Source of the DNA: Legionellales bacterium
GTDB taxonomy: Bacteria > Pseudomonadota > Gammaproteobacteria > Berkiellales > Berkiellaceae
Length of the DNA stretch: 51,618 nucleotides
NCBI GenBank assembly: GCA_947475765.1
Contig: CANJMM010000011.1
Location: 1 to 51,618 of the forward strand
Direction of reading: 5' to 3'
This document shows positions 8,816 to 19,331 of this stretch, in pieces. How positions within the stretch are numbered: position 1 is the stretch's first letter; every line of letters starts with the position of its first letter. Under the pieces are notes generated by a model. The model was not told the DNA's origin. It saw only the letters and a program-made list of their open reading frames with translations, and ran no database searches. Position numbers and translations under genes: made by a program.

Positions 8816-10624
8816 ATGCAATATATTCGTAATTTTTCTATTATTGCCCATATTGATCATGGCAAGTCGACACTATCTGATAGATTTATTCAAGAATGTG
8901 GAGGGTTGTCTGAGCGAGAAATGAAAAGCCAGGTGCTCGACTCAATGGATCTTGAAAAAGAACGAGGCATTACGATTAAAGCCCATAGTGTGCGTTTAAA
9001 TTATAAGGCGCAGAATGGTCAGATTTATGAATTTAATTTTATTGATACGCCAGGGCATGTCGATTTTTCTTATGAAGTTTCGCGTTCATTAGCGGCTTGT
9101 GAAGGGGCTTTACTGGTTGTCGATGCGGGGCAAGGCGTAGAAGCGCAAACCGTTGCAAATTGTTATACAGCACTTGAGCAAGGCTTAGTGGTTATTCCTG
9201 TTTTAAATAAAATAGATTTACCTCAAGCGGAACCTGAAAGGGTGATTCAAGAAATTGAAGAAATTATTGCAATTGAAGCCCATCATGCCATTAAAGTCAG
9301 TGCCAAAACAGGAATAGGCATACAAGATTTATTAGAACAAATAGTGTTATTAATTCCCCCTCCCGAAGGCAATCCAGCAGCCCCCTTACAAGCGTTAATT
9401 ATCGATTCTTGGTTTGATAGTTATATGGGCGTAATCTCCCTGGTTCGGGTCAAACATGGCCAAATAGACAAAGGCAGTAAAATTAAAATTTTATCAACTG
9501 GACAAGAACATATTGTCACAGATGTTGGATATTTTACGCCTAAAAGAGAATCATGTGATTCCCTTCATACAGGCTCAGTCGGCTTTGTGATAGCAGGCAT
9601 CAAAGACATTCATGGCGCGCCAGTAGGCGACACTATCAGCACCGCTAAAAATGGATCTACTGAAGCTTTGCCTGGTTTTAAACAAATTCAACCCAAAGTT
9701 TTTGCGGGTGTTTTTCCGGTGAATGCCGAAGATTTTGAATCTTTCAGAGAGGCGCTGAATAAGTTGAGTTTAAATGACTCGTCTTTATTTTTTGAACCTG
9801 AATCTTCACAGGCCTTAGGTTTTGGCTTTCGTTGTGGCTTCTTAGGTTTGCTGCACATGGAAATTATTCAAGAAAGGTTAGAGCGCGAATATCAGTTAAA
9901 TTTAATTACCACTGCCCCAACGGTAGTGTATGAAATTGTTACCCGAAAAGGCGATATTTTAAATATTGACAATCCTGCCAGTTTACCTGATCCGGCTATC
10001 ATAGAAGAAATGCGCGAGCCCATTGTTGAAGCACATATATTAGTTCCTCAAACGTATTTAGGGAATGTGATTCAGCTCTGTGTTGAAAAGCGAGGCGTTC
10101 AAACAAAAATGCTGTTCTTAGGCAATCAAGTGTCTTTAACTTATGAGTTACCGCTCAATGAAGTTGTGCTTGATTTTTTTGATAGGCTAAAATCAGTGAG
10201 TCGAGGGTATGCGTCTTTTGATTATCATTTTTTGAGATTTCAAGCTGCAGATTTAGTGAAGCTCGATATATTAATTAATGGCGATAAAGTCGATGCATTA
10301 AGTGCTATTGCTTATAAAGATCATGCTATATCTAGAGGCAGGGAGTTAACTGAGCGCTTAAGGGAAGCCATTCCAAGGCAAATGTACGATGTCGCCATAC
10401 AGGCAGCAATTGGCAGTAATATTGTTGCACGAACCAGTATTAAAGCTTTAAGAAAAAATGTGATTGCAAAATGCTATGGTGGTGACATTTCACGGAAAAG
10501 AAAATTATTAGATAAACAAAAAGAAGGGAAGAAACGCATGAAACAAGTGGGACAAGTTGAAATACCGCAAGAAGCATTTCTAGCGATATTGAAAGTGAAT
10601 TCAGATTCTAAAAAAGAGAAATAA
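8816..10624 (+). CDS. lepA: Elongation factor 4 (LepA), translation GTPase
   Basis: LepA/EF4 is a ribosome-associated GTPase that aids initiation or back-translocation under stress. It is 602 residues, the normal length. G1 is A-H-I-D-H-G-K-S-T (residues 10-18), the switch region has E-R-G-I-T-I-K-A, G3 is D-T-P-G-H-V-D-F near 80, and G4 is N-K-I-D near 134. The LepA-specific C-terminal domain follows, ending with basic [16 protein letters not shown]. It heads the conserved lepA-lepB-DUF4845-rnc-era-recO-pdxJ-acpS run; lepB starts 3 bp after its stop. Confidence 0.97.
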   Translation: MQYIRNFSIIAHIDHGKSTLSDRFIQECGGLSEREMKSQVLDSMDLEKERGITIKAHSVRLNYKAQNGQIYEFNFIDTPGHVDFSYEVSRSLAACEGALLVVDAGQGVEAQTVANCYTALEQGLVVIPVLNKIDLPQAEPERVIQEIEEIIAIEAHHAIKVSAKTGIGIQDLLEQIVLLIPPPEGNPAAPLQALIIDSWFDSYMGVISLVRVKHGQIDKGSKIKILSTGQEHIVTDVGYFTPKRESCDSLHTGSVGFVIAGIKDIHGAPVGDTISTAKNGSTEALPGFKQIQPKVFAGVFPVNAEDFESFREALNKLSLNDSSLFFEPESSQALGFGFRCGFLGLLHMEIIQERLEREYQLNLITTAPTVVYEIVTRKGDILNIDNPASLPDPAIIEEMREPIVEAHILVPQTYLGNVIQLCVEKRGVQTKMLFLGNQVSLTYELPLNEVVLDFFDRLKSVSRGYASFDYHFLRFQAADLVKLDILINGDKVDALSAIAYKDHAISRGRELTERLREAIPRQMYDVAIQAAIGSNIVARTSIKALRKNVIAKCYGGDISRKRKLLDKQKEGKKRMKQVGQVEIPQEAFLAILKVNSDSKKEK

Positions 10625-10627
10625 ATC

Positions 10628-11386
10628 ATGAGATTATATACGGATTTTGGGTTTTTATTAATGCTTGCGGTAGGGATTACAGGTTTTATTTGGTTGCTGT
10701 CTAAAAAAGTGATGAAGACCCAAAAAGAGCCATGGATAGTCGAGTTTTCAAGATTGGCTTTTCCTATGTTATTAATTGTTTTTATTATCAGATCATTTAT
10801 AGCAGAACCTTTTCGCATTCCTTCAGGATCCATGAAACCAACCCTTGAGACGGGCGATTTTATTTTAGTAAATAAATTTACTTATGGCTTAAAATTACCT
10901 GGGTTTAATCTTAAATTATGGCCAGTTGGAAAGCCAAAAAGGGGGGATGTGATTGTGTTTAAATATCCTCAAAGCCCTGAGGTGAATTTAATTAAGCGTG
11001 TGGTGGGCATGCCAGGAGATACGGTTTCGTATAAGCAAAATATTTTGTATATTAATGGCCAGCCACAAGAACAAATTTTTCAAGGAAAAGAAATTGATGC
11101 GGAACCGGGGGGGTCTATTCGAGTGAATCGTTATAGTGAAACCCTAGAAGGAAAAACGCATGCAATTTATTTAAGAATGTCTGAACAAATTGACATGGAA
11201 GAAAGAGTTGTGCCTCAGGGGCAGTATTTTGTAGCAGGAGATAATCGTAATAATAGCCATGATTCTCGTTACTGGGGCTTTGTTCCAGAAGAAACCGTCA
11301 AAGGGCGTGCTTTTTTTATTTGGATGAGTTGGAATGGGGTCCAAAAAGACATTCGTTGGAATCATGTTTGGTCAAAAATTAATTAA
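10628..11386 (+). CDS. lepB: Signal peptidase I
   Basis: A membrane serine protease that removes Sec signal peptides. It is 252 residues, with two N-terminal transmembrane helices (about 8-24 and 40-58). The Ser/Lys dyad is visible: Ser68 in I-P-S-G-S-M-K-P-T-L and Lys123 in L-I-K-R-V-V-G-M-P-G-D. The C-terminal box G-D-N-R-N-N-S-H-D-S-R-Y-W-G is complete. It is shorter than E. coli LepB (324) because surface loops are reduced, as in many bacteria. It sits 3 bp after lepA and is probably cotranscribed with it. Confidence 0.96.
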   Translation: MRLYTDFGFLLMLAVGITGFIWLLSKKVMKTQKEPWIVEFSRLAFPMLLIVFIIRSFIAEPFRIPSGSMKPTLETGDFILVNKFTYGLKLPGFNLKLWPVGKPKRGDVIVFKYPQSPEVNLIKRVVGMPGDTVSYKQNILYINGQPQEQIFQGKEIDAEPGGSIRVNRYSETLEGKTHAIYLRMSEQIDMEERVVPQGQYFVAGDNRNNSHDSRYWGFVPEETVKGRAFFIWMSWNGVQKDIRWNHVWSKIN

Positions 11387-11400
11387 AATAGGAATGTAAG

Positions 11401-12464
<1,064 letters not shown>

Positions 12465-12478
<14 letters not shown>

Positions 12479-13388
12479 TACAGATAATAATACAGATAAT
12501 ACTTTTTCTGGCTTTATTGCCATAGTAGGGCGCCCCAATGTGGGCAAATCTACTTTACTGAATTTATTTTTAGGCAGTCATTTGAGTATTACTTCACCTA
12601 AACCTCAAACCACGCGTCAACAAATACAAGGTATTATTACCCAAGATAAGACACAACTTATTTTTGTCGATACCCCAGGTTTACATCGAGATTCAAAAAA
12701 GAAATTAAATCAATATATGAATCAAGCAGCCTCTAAAGCCCTAATAGATGTCGATGTGGTCTTATTTTTGGTCGAAGTCTTAAAGTTTACAGATGAAGAT
12801 GAAGCTGTTTTAAAAAAGCTAAAATCAGTGGATGCGCCGGTATTTTTGGTGATCAATAAAATCGACACGGTAAAAGATAAAGAAAAAATATTGCCTTATA
12901 TTCTTAAAATGCAAGCCTTGTTTAATTTTACAGAAATTATGCCTATTTCAGCCGAAAAAGGATTGCAATGTGAGGCCTTAAAAAATCAAATTATTAAGCA
13001 TATTCCACCAGGGCCATTTTATTATCCTAAAGAAGCGAAAACCAATCGTAGCCCAGGATTTCACGTGAGTGAAATGATTCGAGAGCAGGTGATGCTACAA
13101 TTAGGCGATGAATTGCCTTATGCTACAACCGTTTCGGTTGATACATGGGAAGACAAAGAAAAAATCATTAATATTGGCGCCACCATTTGGGTTGAACGCG
13201 ATAGCCAAAAAGCCATTGCCATTGGCGAAGGTGGAGAACGCATCAAACGTATAGGAACTATTGCAAGGCGATCTATAGAGGCCTTTGTAGAAAAACCAAT
13301 ATTTTTACAACTTTGGGTTAAAACAAAAGAAAACTGGTCAGATGACAATAAAAGTTTAGAGCATCTGGGGTATTATCATTTTGATTAA
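12465..13388 (+). CDS. era: Era GTPase (16S rRNA maturation)
   Basis: An essential Ras-like GTPase that binds the 3' end of 16S rRNA and 30S subunits. It is 307 residues. G1 is G-R-P-N-V-G-K-S-T, G2 is P-Q-T-T-R, G3 is D-T-P-G-L-H, and G4 is N-K-I-D. The C-terminal KH domain carries G-E-G-G-E-R-I-K-R-I-G, where most Era proteins have G-K-x-G. The first residues (M-I-I-N-N-T-D-N-N-T-D-N-T) come from a small tandem repeat and are an unusual extension. The start overlaps the rnc 3' end by 14 bp. recO follows after 17 bp. Confidence 0.96.
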
Positions 13389-13405
13389 TTTTAATTAATT
13401 AAAAA

Positions 13406-14203
13406 ATGAGAGTTGAAAAAGAGTTAGGTTATATTTTACACCAGAAACCTTTTTCTGAAACCAGTGTTTTGTTAGAGGTTTTTACTCAAAATTATGGCAG
13501 GATAACGCTCTTAGCAAAAGGGGCAAAACGCCGCAAAAGCCAGTTTAGAGCTGGTTTAATTCATTTTAAGTTATTAAATTTTTCTTTTGTAGGTAAAAGT
13601 GATTTAAAAACGCTGACACAAATAGAATTAGATGCAACCCAAAAAATTTATTATTACCCAGATGCCAAACAGCTGATTTTAGGATTATATTTAAATGAAT
13701 TGATTCTAAAATTTCTAAAAAAAGAAGATCCCCATGTAGATTTATTTTTGGCTTTTGATAGCACTATGGCATATTTGTTTAAGCCAGATTATGTTAGCAG
13801 GTTGCCACAGGTTCAGGTTAGCCAGCTTATTTTACGCTGGTTGGAAATGGCCTTGTTGACTGCAGTCGGCTACGGTGTTCAGCTTAAGATCGTTGCTTAC
13901 ACAAATGAGTTGATTATAAAATCTGAGTCATATTTTTATGATCCCAGTATAGGTTTTTTTATAAAATCGAGCAATTTAGATAATTTAAATTACGCCATTC
14001 CTGGCGAAATAGTATTATTAATGGATTGCTTGAGAAAATGTAATTTAGATAATTTAGATTATTTTTTAGATAATTTTTTAAGCTCAGATGTAGATATCTT
14101 TTTAAGATATGCTAAAAAAATACTGAGGCAGACTTTAGATTTCCATTTAGCGGGTAAGAAAATTTACACACGTGAATTAGCAAAGATAGGAGGTTCATCG
14201 TGA
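13406..14203 (+). CDS. recO: DNA repair protein RecO
   Basis: RecO loads RecA onto SSB-coated DNA in the RecF pathway. It is 265 residues, against 242 in E. coli. The N-terminal OB-fold is recognisable from [13 protein letters not shown] and [11 protein letters not shown]. The helical C-terminal region ends [14 protein letters not shown]. No zinc-finger cysteines are seen. The 3' half contains repeated TTTAGATAA-like units (about 13975-14076), giving N-L-D-N-L-D-Y runs. It overlaps pdxJ by 4 bp, as in the conserved era-recO-pdxJ-acpS operon. Confidence 0.92.
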   Translation: MRVEKELGYILHQKPFSETSVLLEVFTQNYGRITLLAKGAKRRKSQFRAGLIHFKLLNFSFVGKSDLKTLTQIELDATQKIYYYPDAKQLILGLYLNELILKFLKKEDPHVDLFLAFDSTMAYLFKPDYVSRLPQVQVSQLILRWLEMALLTAVGYGVQLKIVAYTNELIIKSESYFYDPSIGFFIKSSNLDNLNYAIPGEIVLLMDCLRKCNLDNLDYFLDNFLSSDVDIFLRYAKKILRQTLDFHLAGKKIYTRELAKIGGSS

Positions 14204-14952
14204 ATCCAATTTATTTAGGCGTGAATGTTGATCATGTGGCAACTTTAAGACAAGCACGAGGTAAGGTAGCTTACCCCTCTCCTGCTCAGGCAGCATGGTT
14301 AGCCGAATCAGCAGGGGCCGATGGTATTACTGTACATTTAAGAGAAGATCGTCGTCATATTCAAGATAGCGATGTTAAATTATTAGCACAAACTATTATA
14401 ACCCGCCTTAATTTTGAAATGGCCGTTACTAAAGAAATGGTCGATTTTGCCCTAGAAATTAAACCTGCTTATTGTTGTTTTGTGCCAGAAAAACGAGAAG
14501 AATTAACCACTGAAGGGGGGTTAGATGTAATTAAACATTTTGATACGATAAAAAAATATACAGAGCGTTTACAATTAAATCACATTCAGGTCTCTTTGTT
14601 TGTTGATGCCGATTCAAATCAAATTCAAGCCGCTAAAAAAACGGGGGCCAAACTCATTGAGTTACATACAGGCCCTTATGCAGAGGCCAGCTTAGATAAA
14701 AATAAAGATAAAAATAAAAGCCAAGATCAAGAATTAACTAAAATACAAGCAGCAGCTAAACTCGCCAATCAATTAGGCCTAATTGTCAATGCAGGACACG
14801 GTTTAAGTTATGAAAACGTAGCCGCTATTGCGAACATTCCTGAACTGTATGAGCTGAATATAGGGCATGCTATCGTTGCACAAGCTTTATTTGATGGTTT
14901 TGAAAAAGCCGTATCTAAAATGAAGCAAATTATGCTGGATGCTAGAAAATAA
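14200..14952 (+). CDS. pdxJ: Pyridoxine 5'-phosphate synthase
   Basis: PdxJ condenses 3-amino-2-oxopropyl phosphate with 1-deoxyxylulose 5-phosphate to form pyridoxine phosphate (vitamin B6). The 250-residue TIM barrel starts with GTG at 14200, preceded by a strong AGGAGG at 14188-14193. Active-site regions seen are [23 protein letters not shown] and the E-L-H-T-G phosphate region. One loop carries an inserted low-complexity K-N-K-D-K-N-K-S-Q tract (about residues 166-174). The substrate deoxyxylulose 5-phosphate is also the DXR substrate (gene at 33519). Confidence 0.96.
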   Translation: MNPIYLGVNVDHVATLRQARGKVAYPSPAQAAWLAESAGADGITVHLREDRRHIQDSDVKLLAQTIITRLNFEMAVTKEMVDFALEIKPAYCCFVPEKREELTTEGGLDVIKHFDTIKKYTERLQLNHIQVSLFVDADSNQIQAAKKTGAKLIELHTGPYAEASLDKNKDKNKSQDQELTKIQAAAKLANQLGLIVNAGHGLSYENVAAIANIPELYELNIGHAIVAQALFDGFEKAVSKMKQIMLDARK

Positions 14953-14990
14953 TAAATAATAAATAATAAAAAAATAAAAGAGCATAAAAC

Positions 14991-15389
14991 ATGATATATG
15001 GCATAGGCAATGATATTTTAGATTATCGTCGCATTGTCAAAATAATGGAAAAATATCCCGATAAATTTTCCCGTAGAATCTTGTCAGAACAAGAATGGCC
15101 GCTATATGCGCATTGTTTAAATAAACCTAGGTTTGTGGCCAAACGATTTGCCTACAAAGAAGCCATTGTTAAAGCCATGGGCATTGGCTTAAGATTTGGC
15201 TTACGTTTTCACGATTTTAGTATTTTGCCAGATAAACTGGGTAAGCCTATGGTGCATTACACGGATAAAGCAGCGCAATTATTAGCAAAATTAGGGATCT
15301 ACACTATTCATATCAGCTTAAGTGACGAAAATAACTATATTATGGCCATGGCAATAGCAGAGCGTAGTCATAAAACCGACGAACGGTAG
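14991..15389 (+). CDS. acpS: Holo-acyl-carrier-protein synthase
   Basis: AcpS transfers 4'-phosphopantetheine from CoA to acyl carrier protein. It is 132 residues, typical. The magnesium-binding G-I-G-N-D-I-L-D is at the N-terminus and the second signature, R-F-A-Y-K-E-A-I-V-K-A-M-G, is near residue 52. It is the last gene of the lepA-to-acpS run. The 38-bp gap before it is filled with AATAAATAATAAA-type sequence. Confidence 0.95.
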   Translation: MIYGIGNDILDYRRIVKIMEKYPDKFSRRILSEQEWPLYAHCLNKPRFVAKRFAYKEAIVKAMGIGLRFGLRFHDFSILPDKLGKPMVHYTDKAAQLLAKLGIYTIHISLSDENNYIMAMAIAERSHKTDER

Positions 15390-15446
15390 TTTTAAGCCGA
15401 TGAATCCGCTTTACCCCATAATTAAAAGTAGGTAAGATAGCTTTAA

Positions 15447-15475
15447 TTAACATAAGTTAGTTAATTGATTTTAAT
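15447..15475 (+). promoter_or_regulatory. Putative sigma-70 promoter for the first paralogous gene
   Basis: TTAACA (15447-15452) and TTTAAT (15470-15475) are separated by 17 bp. They lie upstream of an AGGGG ribosome site and ATG 15493. The region also contains the imperfect inverted pair TTAATTAAC/GTTAGTTAA. Assigned by eye; AT-rich DNA makes chance matches easy. Confidence 0.4.
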
Positions 15476-15492
15476 CAAAAGGGGTAAAAGTT

Positions 15493-16224
15493 ATGTTCAC
15501 TCAAGCAGAATTTAATGTTTTCTTGAAAAACTTAGAAAATTTAAAAATTTTAAGTGAGCACACATTAGGGGGATTTCTAAGGGATATAGATAAAAATTTA
15601 GCTGAATGTAATCAAGTTCAATTAGAGCAATTTAATAACAAGTTTCAAGAATATAAAAAGGCCCTGAATGATCATTTATTTCGTAATAATAAAAAGCTAA
15701 GCATAGAGCAAAAACAATTAGCAATTCAATTTTTGAATGCTATAAATAATGCATTAAATGCAAAGTTAAATGGCAAATCTGAAAACACAGAACAAGCACC
15801 AAGAGCTTCTAGTTATGTGCCTTCTGCATCACCTGGCCAATCTATTTATGAGAGCATGACGTATTTACTGGGTCACAGTCCAGAAACCGTGGGTTCAAGC
15901 GCCATGTTTTTTATTGCTTTTTCGGGATTAAGATTTATATTGCAATCGGCTTATTGGGAACAAGTGGCTGAATATCATGCTGCGCCCGGATTACAATTTA
16001 ATCCTGATAAATTGAGCATTATGCAAATCGCTAAAGGTTTAACGAAGACATCTACTCGAGCTAAAATCATTCAGGCAGGGTTTTTGCCTAAGCCTGATTT
16101 AAATCATGCTTTAGAAGTTGAATTAAAAAATTTCAGCCTAAAGATGGGGAATCTCTCAGAGGGGTCTAAACAATCTGCTTTAAATCCACTCGGTGCGAAT
16201 ATGGCAAGGGGCATCAAGATATAA
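15493..16224 (+). CDS. Unknown protein, paralogue of the next gene; candidate Dot/Icm substrate
   Basis: A 243-residue protein with no family I recognise and no signal peptide. The N-terminal half (1-105) is charged and helical. The C-terminal half matches the neighbouring protein: S-S-Y near 112, G-Q-S-x-Y near 119, Y-L-L-G-H near 128, S-S-A-M-F-F near 139, Q-V-A-E-Y-H near 160, then S-T-R-x-x-I-I-Q-A-G-F-L-P. An AGGGG Shine-Dalgarno lies about 8 bp before ATG. Its position between the acpS operon and the Dot/Icm genes, its presence as a duplicate, and its lack of housekeeping similarity fit a secreted effector or accessory factor, but this is inference from context. Confidence 0.6.
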   Translation: MFTQAEFNVFLKNLENLKILSEHTLGGFLRDIDKNLAECNQVQLEQFNNKFQEYKKALNDHLFRNNKKLSIEQKQLAIQFLNAINNALNAKLNGKSENTEQAPRASSYVPSASPGQSIYESMTYLLGHSPETVGSSAMFFIAFSGLRFILQSAYWEQVAEYHAAPGLQFNPDKLSIMQIAKGLTKTSTRAKIIQAGFLPKPDLNHALEVELKNFSLKMGNLSEGSKQSALNPLGANMARGIKI

Positions 16225-16227
16225 AAT

Positions 16228-16277
16228 TAAAGTTAGTTGATTTAATTTAATTTAACTTTTTTTAGCAACTAACTTTA
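16228..16277. terminator. 12-bp perfect inverted repeat between the two paralogues
   Basis: TAAAGTTAGTTG (16228-16239) and its exact complement CAACTAACTTTA (16266-16277) flank a 26-base AT-only loop that ends in a T run. It could act as a terminator for the upstream gene, although there is no U-tract after the right arm. The right arm overlaps a candidate -35 of the next gene, so a regulatory role is equally possible. Confidence 0.45.
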
Positions 16278-16303
16278 CAATGCTACTCAAATAAGGGTAA
16301 AAT
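16274..16303 (+). promoter_or_regulatory. Putative sigma-70 promoter for the second paralogous gene
   Basis: TTTACA (16274-16279) and TAAAAT (16298-16303) with an 18-bp spacer. They lie 45 bp upstream of ATG 16348 and partly inside the right arm of the preceding inverted repeat. Assigned by eye. Confidence 0.4.
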
Positions 16304-16347
16304 TCGCCTAACTTAATCTTAACTTGATAAAGCATAGGCGAAAAAAT

Positions 16348-17118
16348 ATGGCATCGGTATCCTTTACTCCCCAATTTATAGAATATTGTAAACAATATTA
16401 CAAATTATCGCCTTTACGGTGCGAATATAATGAAGCGGCAGCCCAAAAAATATTAGAAGCCATCGATACTAGATGTACACAATTTGAACTAGAGTATATT
16501 CAAGATTTTTACCAAACAGAAAAAAATAAGCTAGATGAGCATAATAAAAAATTACTTGTTTTTAATGCAGTATTAACAGAAAAAGAAACACAAGACAGAG
16601 ATTTATATCAGGCATTTTTTAAAAATCTAGAAGAAAAAATAGCCAATCGCTTAAATCAGCTGGCTAAAAATCCTAATAGTTCAAGTGCACCTAAGCATTC
16701 TAGTTATCAGGTAGCGCCTTTATCAGGGCAATCGTATTACGATGCGCAAATTTATTTGCTTGGGCACGATGCAATGACCCTTAATTCAAGCGCCATGTTC
16801 TTTTTACTCTTTTCTGCTTTAAAATTTATGGCACTATCACCTTATCTTGAGCAATTGGCAGAATACCATCAGTCAGATTATGACAAACGATTTGATCCCA
16901 ACAACCTGACAGATGAGCAAATTAAGCAGAACTTAGATAAAAATTCGACTCGGGATGAAATCATTCAGGCAGGTTTTTTACCTGAACCTAGCTTACCCCA
17001 TGGCTTTGATATTGAATTTCAATCATTCCAGAAAAAAATGTGGGGCATGGCAAAAGAACAAATGAATGCTCAGCAGCCTAGCAATCTGCTTGGAAATAGG
17101 TTAGCTAAATCTAAATAA
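16348..17118 (+). CDS. Unknown protein, paralogue of the previous gene; candidate Dot/Icm substrate
   Basis: A 256-residue protein from ATG 16348. An upstream TTG at 16324 would add eight basic residues but lacks support. It shares a C-terminal domain with the gene at 15493: S-S-Y, G-Q-S-Y-Y, Y-L-L-G-H-D, S-S-A-M-F-F, Q-L-A-E-Y-H, S-T-R-D-E-I-I-Q-A-G-F-L-P-x-P. The N-terminal parts differ more. No signal peptide or membrane segment is visible and the family is not recognised. It converges with the downstream dotA copy, 12 bp away. Two diverged tandem copies imply duplication with functional retention. Effector or Dot/Icm accessory status is contextual only. Confidence 0.6.
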   Translation: MASVSFTPQFIEYCKQYYKLSPLRCEYNEAAAQKILEAIDTRCTQFELEYIQDFYQTEKNKLDEHNKKLLVFNAVLTEKETQDRDLYQAFFKNLEEKIANRLNQLAKNPNSSSAPKHSSYQVAPLSGQSYYDAQIYLLGHDAMTLNSSAMFFLLFSALKFMALSPYLEQLAEYHQSDYDKRFDPNNLTDEQIKQNLDKNSTRDEIIQAGFLPEPSLPHGFDIEFQSFQKKMWGMAKEQMNAQQPSNLLGNRLAKSK

Positions 17119-17130
17119 TAGGCGTTATTA

Positions 17131-19317
17131 TCAAGCACCACCACCACCGCCACCGCCACCGGCAGGTGGCATCCCTGCCGCCATTTGGGCGGCCTCTTTT
17201 TTCTTGGCCTCATTTTTCTCTATAATTTCTTTCATTTCACCGATTGCCTTAGCGCCCCCTTGCATCATTTGCATAGACGTTTGTGAGGCAGTTTGAACCG
17301 ATTTTTGCATTTCACCCATTTGTTTTGCCACACCAGATTGTTCTGCATGTCCGCCAATCCAACGGTTTACCTTATCGGGTAAAACATGAATGAGGGTAAA
17401 GCACTCGTGCGTCAGGGCAATAACAATGCCGCCATAGATAATCAGTAAAACGATATCAGCAAAAAAACCATAACTACTTCCACCAATGGTGGTCATAAAA
17501 TAGTCAAAGCCAAAATTCAGCATTTTGACGGCAACATCTAATAATTTAGCGGCAATCACTAAGCCAATCACCATAAGGGAAGGGCGCATAAAAATATTAG
17601 CGATTAATAAAACAGCCCCACTGGCCTTGCCTAGATTTTCACCAGAAGGGGCAACTAATCCAAGAGACACAATAGGTGCGGCAACAATGGCTTCAATCAC
17701 CATAATAAACCAAGCGAGCGCACTAAAAGTAAAAACTAAATAGGGGATCATCGGAATATACAACCCTAATAATACCCCAACGCCCCATAACATGGCCATA
17801 AAGAACATTAATACTGGAATGACTATAGAAATAAAAGTGAGAAAAAATGAGCATCCAGGCTGCATTCCCTCCATGATGCATAGCCAGAGTGTGAAGGCTA
17901 AGGTGATTGCAAGCATGCTCCAAAAAGAGATTTCAATGCCATTCATGATATCTGTGCCTATCTTTCGCATGGAGCTTAAAGCATCCCCTTGAGAGGAAAC
18001 CAGATTGCTTCGAATACTAGCAAAGCTATCGCCCAGGCCAGAATGAGAAACGAGCTTGCTGGCCCATCCACCTGCTTCACCAGGAAGTTGAGCACTTCCA
18101 CTCGTGGCAATTCGTACCTTTGAAAGCATATCTCCGTCACTGCCTAAAATGTCGCCTCCATTGGTTTGAACAATATAATTAGCAGTTTGTGTTTGAATGT
18201 AAGTACCAAGTTTAAGGCCATTCACAGATATGCCTAAATTATCTAATCCTTCTTTGTTATAGCTAAAAACAGGTGGGGTGGGTTTATAATCTTGGATACC
18301 ATCGGGAGAAAGTAATTTAAAATAATTTGCCCCAGCATATAACCACCCTGCTTTTTTAGATTCAAGTAATAGGCTATTAAAATCTTTATTAGAAACTTCT
18401 ATTTTGACACTGACTAAAGGACTTTTCATCGCGCGAGCAGTATTGGTTTTTGCACCACTTGTTGTCCAAGCGGCCTGATCTGGTTGCATGGCTTCACTTG
18501 CATAGCCAGAAGCAACTTGTAAGGCACTTTCCCCCGAGGTGATTTGCACGTCTTGCCAAGATTCTGGGGTGATTTTCTCAGCATTAGGGTTATTGGACAT
18601 GGCGACCGTGCCACAAATTTTTTGATAAGTGGGATCGTTTTGTACGCCAATATATAATTGATTGCCCACTGGGTAAACGCTGACGAATCCACCATTGATG
18701 ATATTACTATAGGTATTTAGATAAGCCACGCAGCTCGCAATATTGAGCGTGTTCATCACTTGTGATTCGAGCGCTTGGTTGCTAACGGTTTGTTTAGAGG
18801 CGCCAATGCTTTGGCCCTCACCAGCCCTATCTAATATTGTATTATAAACAGCATTGCCGCCATTAATGCCTTTTATTATAATCGTCATCATCATAATTTG
18901 AATGAGTGAGTAACCAGAGCTTGTGGGCAGCAAGAGCGCAAGGCCAGCAGCTGAGCGCAGCGGTAACCACATAGAAGACCATTTTTTACCCATGACTTCA
19001 CCTTCTTGGGCAGTATTGAGGGTAGAGGCAATCACGGTATAAACCACGGTAATGGTACCAAGCGACAACACCACAATATTAAATACCCGAAACATTTGAG
19101 CTAAAATACTGTTTCCTTGGCCAATTAAAGCATTGCCAACAACTCCAAAAATATCACCCAAAAATTGAATAGAGCTGTCGCTTGGGTTTTGATAAAATAT
19201 ATCCTCAAATGCAGCAAGCCCTGTGCTGTGATAGAGTAAGGCAGCAAAAGAGAGTAACAGTGTTAACCCTAATTTGTTTTTTTTAATTAAAATTGAACTG
19301 GGGTTGAATTTAAACAT
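17131..19317 (-). CDS. dotA: DotA-like type IVB secretion protein, copy 1 (downstream)
   Basis: DotA is a large polytopic inner-membrane protein of the Dot/Icm system, related to TraY of IncI plasmids. This copy has 728 residues. It has a signal-like N-terminus (about 15-36), a periplasmic domain starting F-Y-Q-N-P-S-D-S-S, the conserved A-Q-E-G-E-V-M-G-K-K-W-S-S motif near 108-120, a long periplasmic region, and a cluster of C-terminal membrane helices (about 460-650) with L-Y-I-P-M-I-P-Y-L and E-A-I-V-A-A-P-I. The tail ends in a Gly-rich P-P-A-G-G-G-G-G-G-G-G-A. It starts 14 bp after the second copy, with GGAG as ribosome site. It is clearly paralogous to the gene at 19332. Confidence 0.88.
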   Translation of the reverse strand: MFKFNPSSILIKKNKLGLTLLLSFAALLYHSTGLAAFEDIFYQNPSDSSIQFLGDIFGVVGNALIGQGNSILAQMFRVFNIVVLSLGTITVVYTVIASTLNTAQEGEVMGKKWSSMWLPLRSAAGLALLLPTSSGYSLIQIMMMTIIIKGINGGNAVYNTILDRAGEGQSIGASKQTVSNQALESQVMNTLNIASCVAYLNTYSNIINGGFVSVYPVGNQLYIGVQNDPTYQKICGTVAMSNNPNAEKITPESWQDVQITSGESALQVASGYASEAMQPDQAAWTTSGAKTNTARAMKSPLVSVKIEVSNKDFNSLLLESKKAGWLYAGANYFKLLSPDGIQDYKPTPPVFSYNKEGLDNLGISVNGLKLGTYIQTQTANYIVQTNGGDILGSDGDMLSKVRIATSGSAQLPGEAGGWASKLVSHSGLGDSFASIRSNLVSSQGDALSSMRKIGTDIMNGIEISFWSMLAITLAFTLWLCIMEGMQPGCSFFLTFISIVIPVLMFFMAMLWGVGVLLGLYIPMIPYLVFTFSALAWFIMVIEAIVAAPIVSLGLVAPSGENLGKASGAVLLIANIFMRPSLMVIGLVIAAKLLDVAVKMLNFGFDYFMTTIGGSSYGFFADIVLLIIYGGIVIALTHECFTLIHVLPDKVNRWIGGHAEQSGVAKQMGEMQKSVQTASQTSMQMMQGGAKAIGEMKEIIEKNEAKKKEAAQMAAGMPPAGGGGGGGGA

Positions 19318-19331
19318 GCTTATTTATTCTC

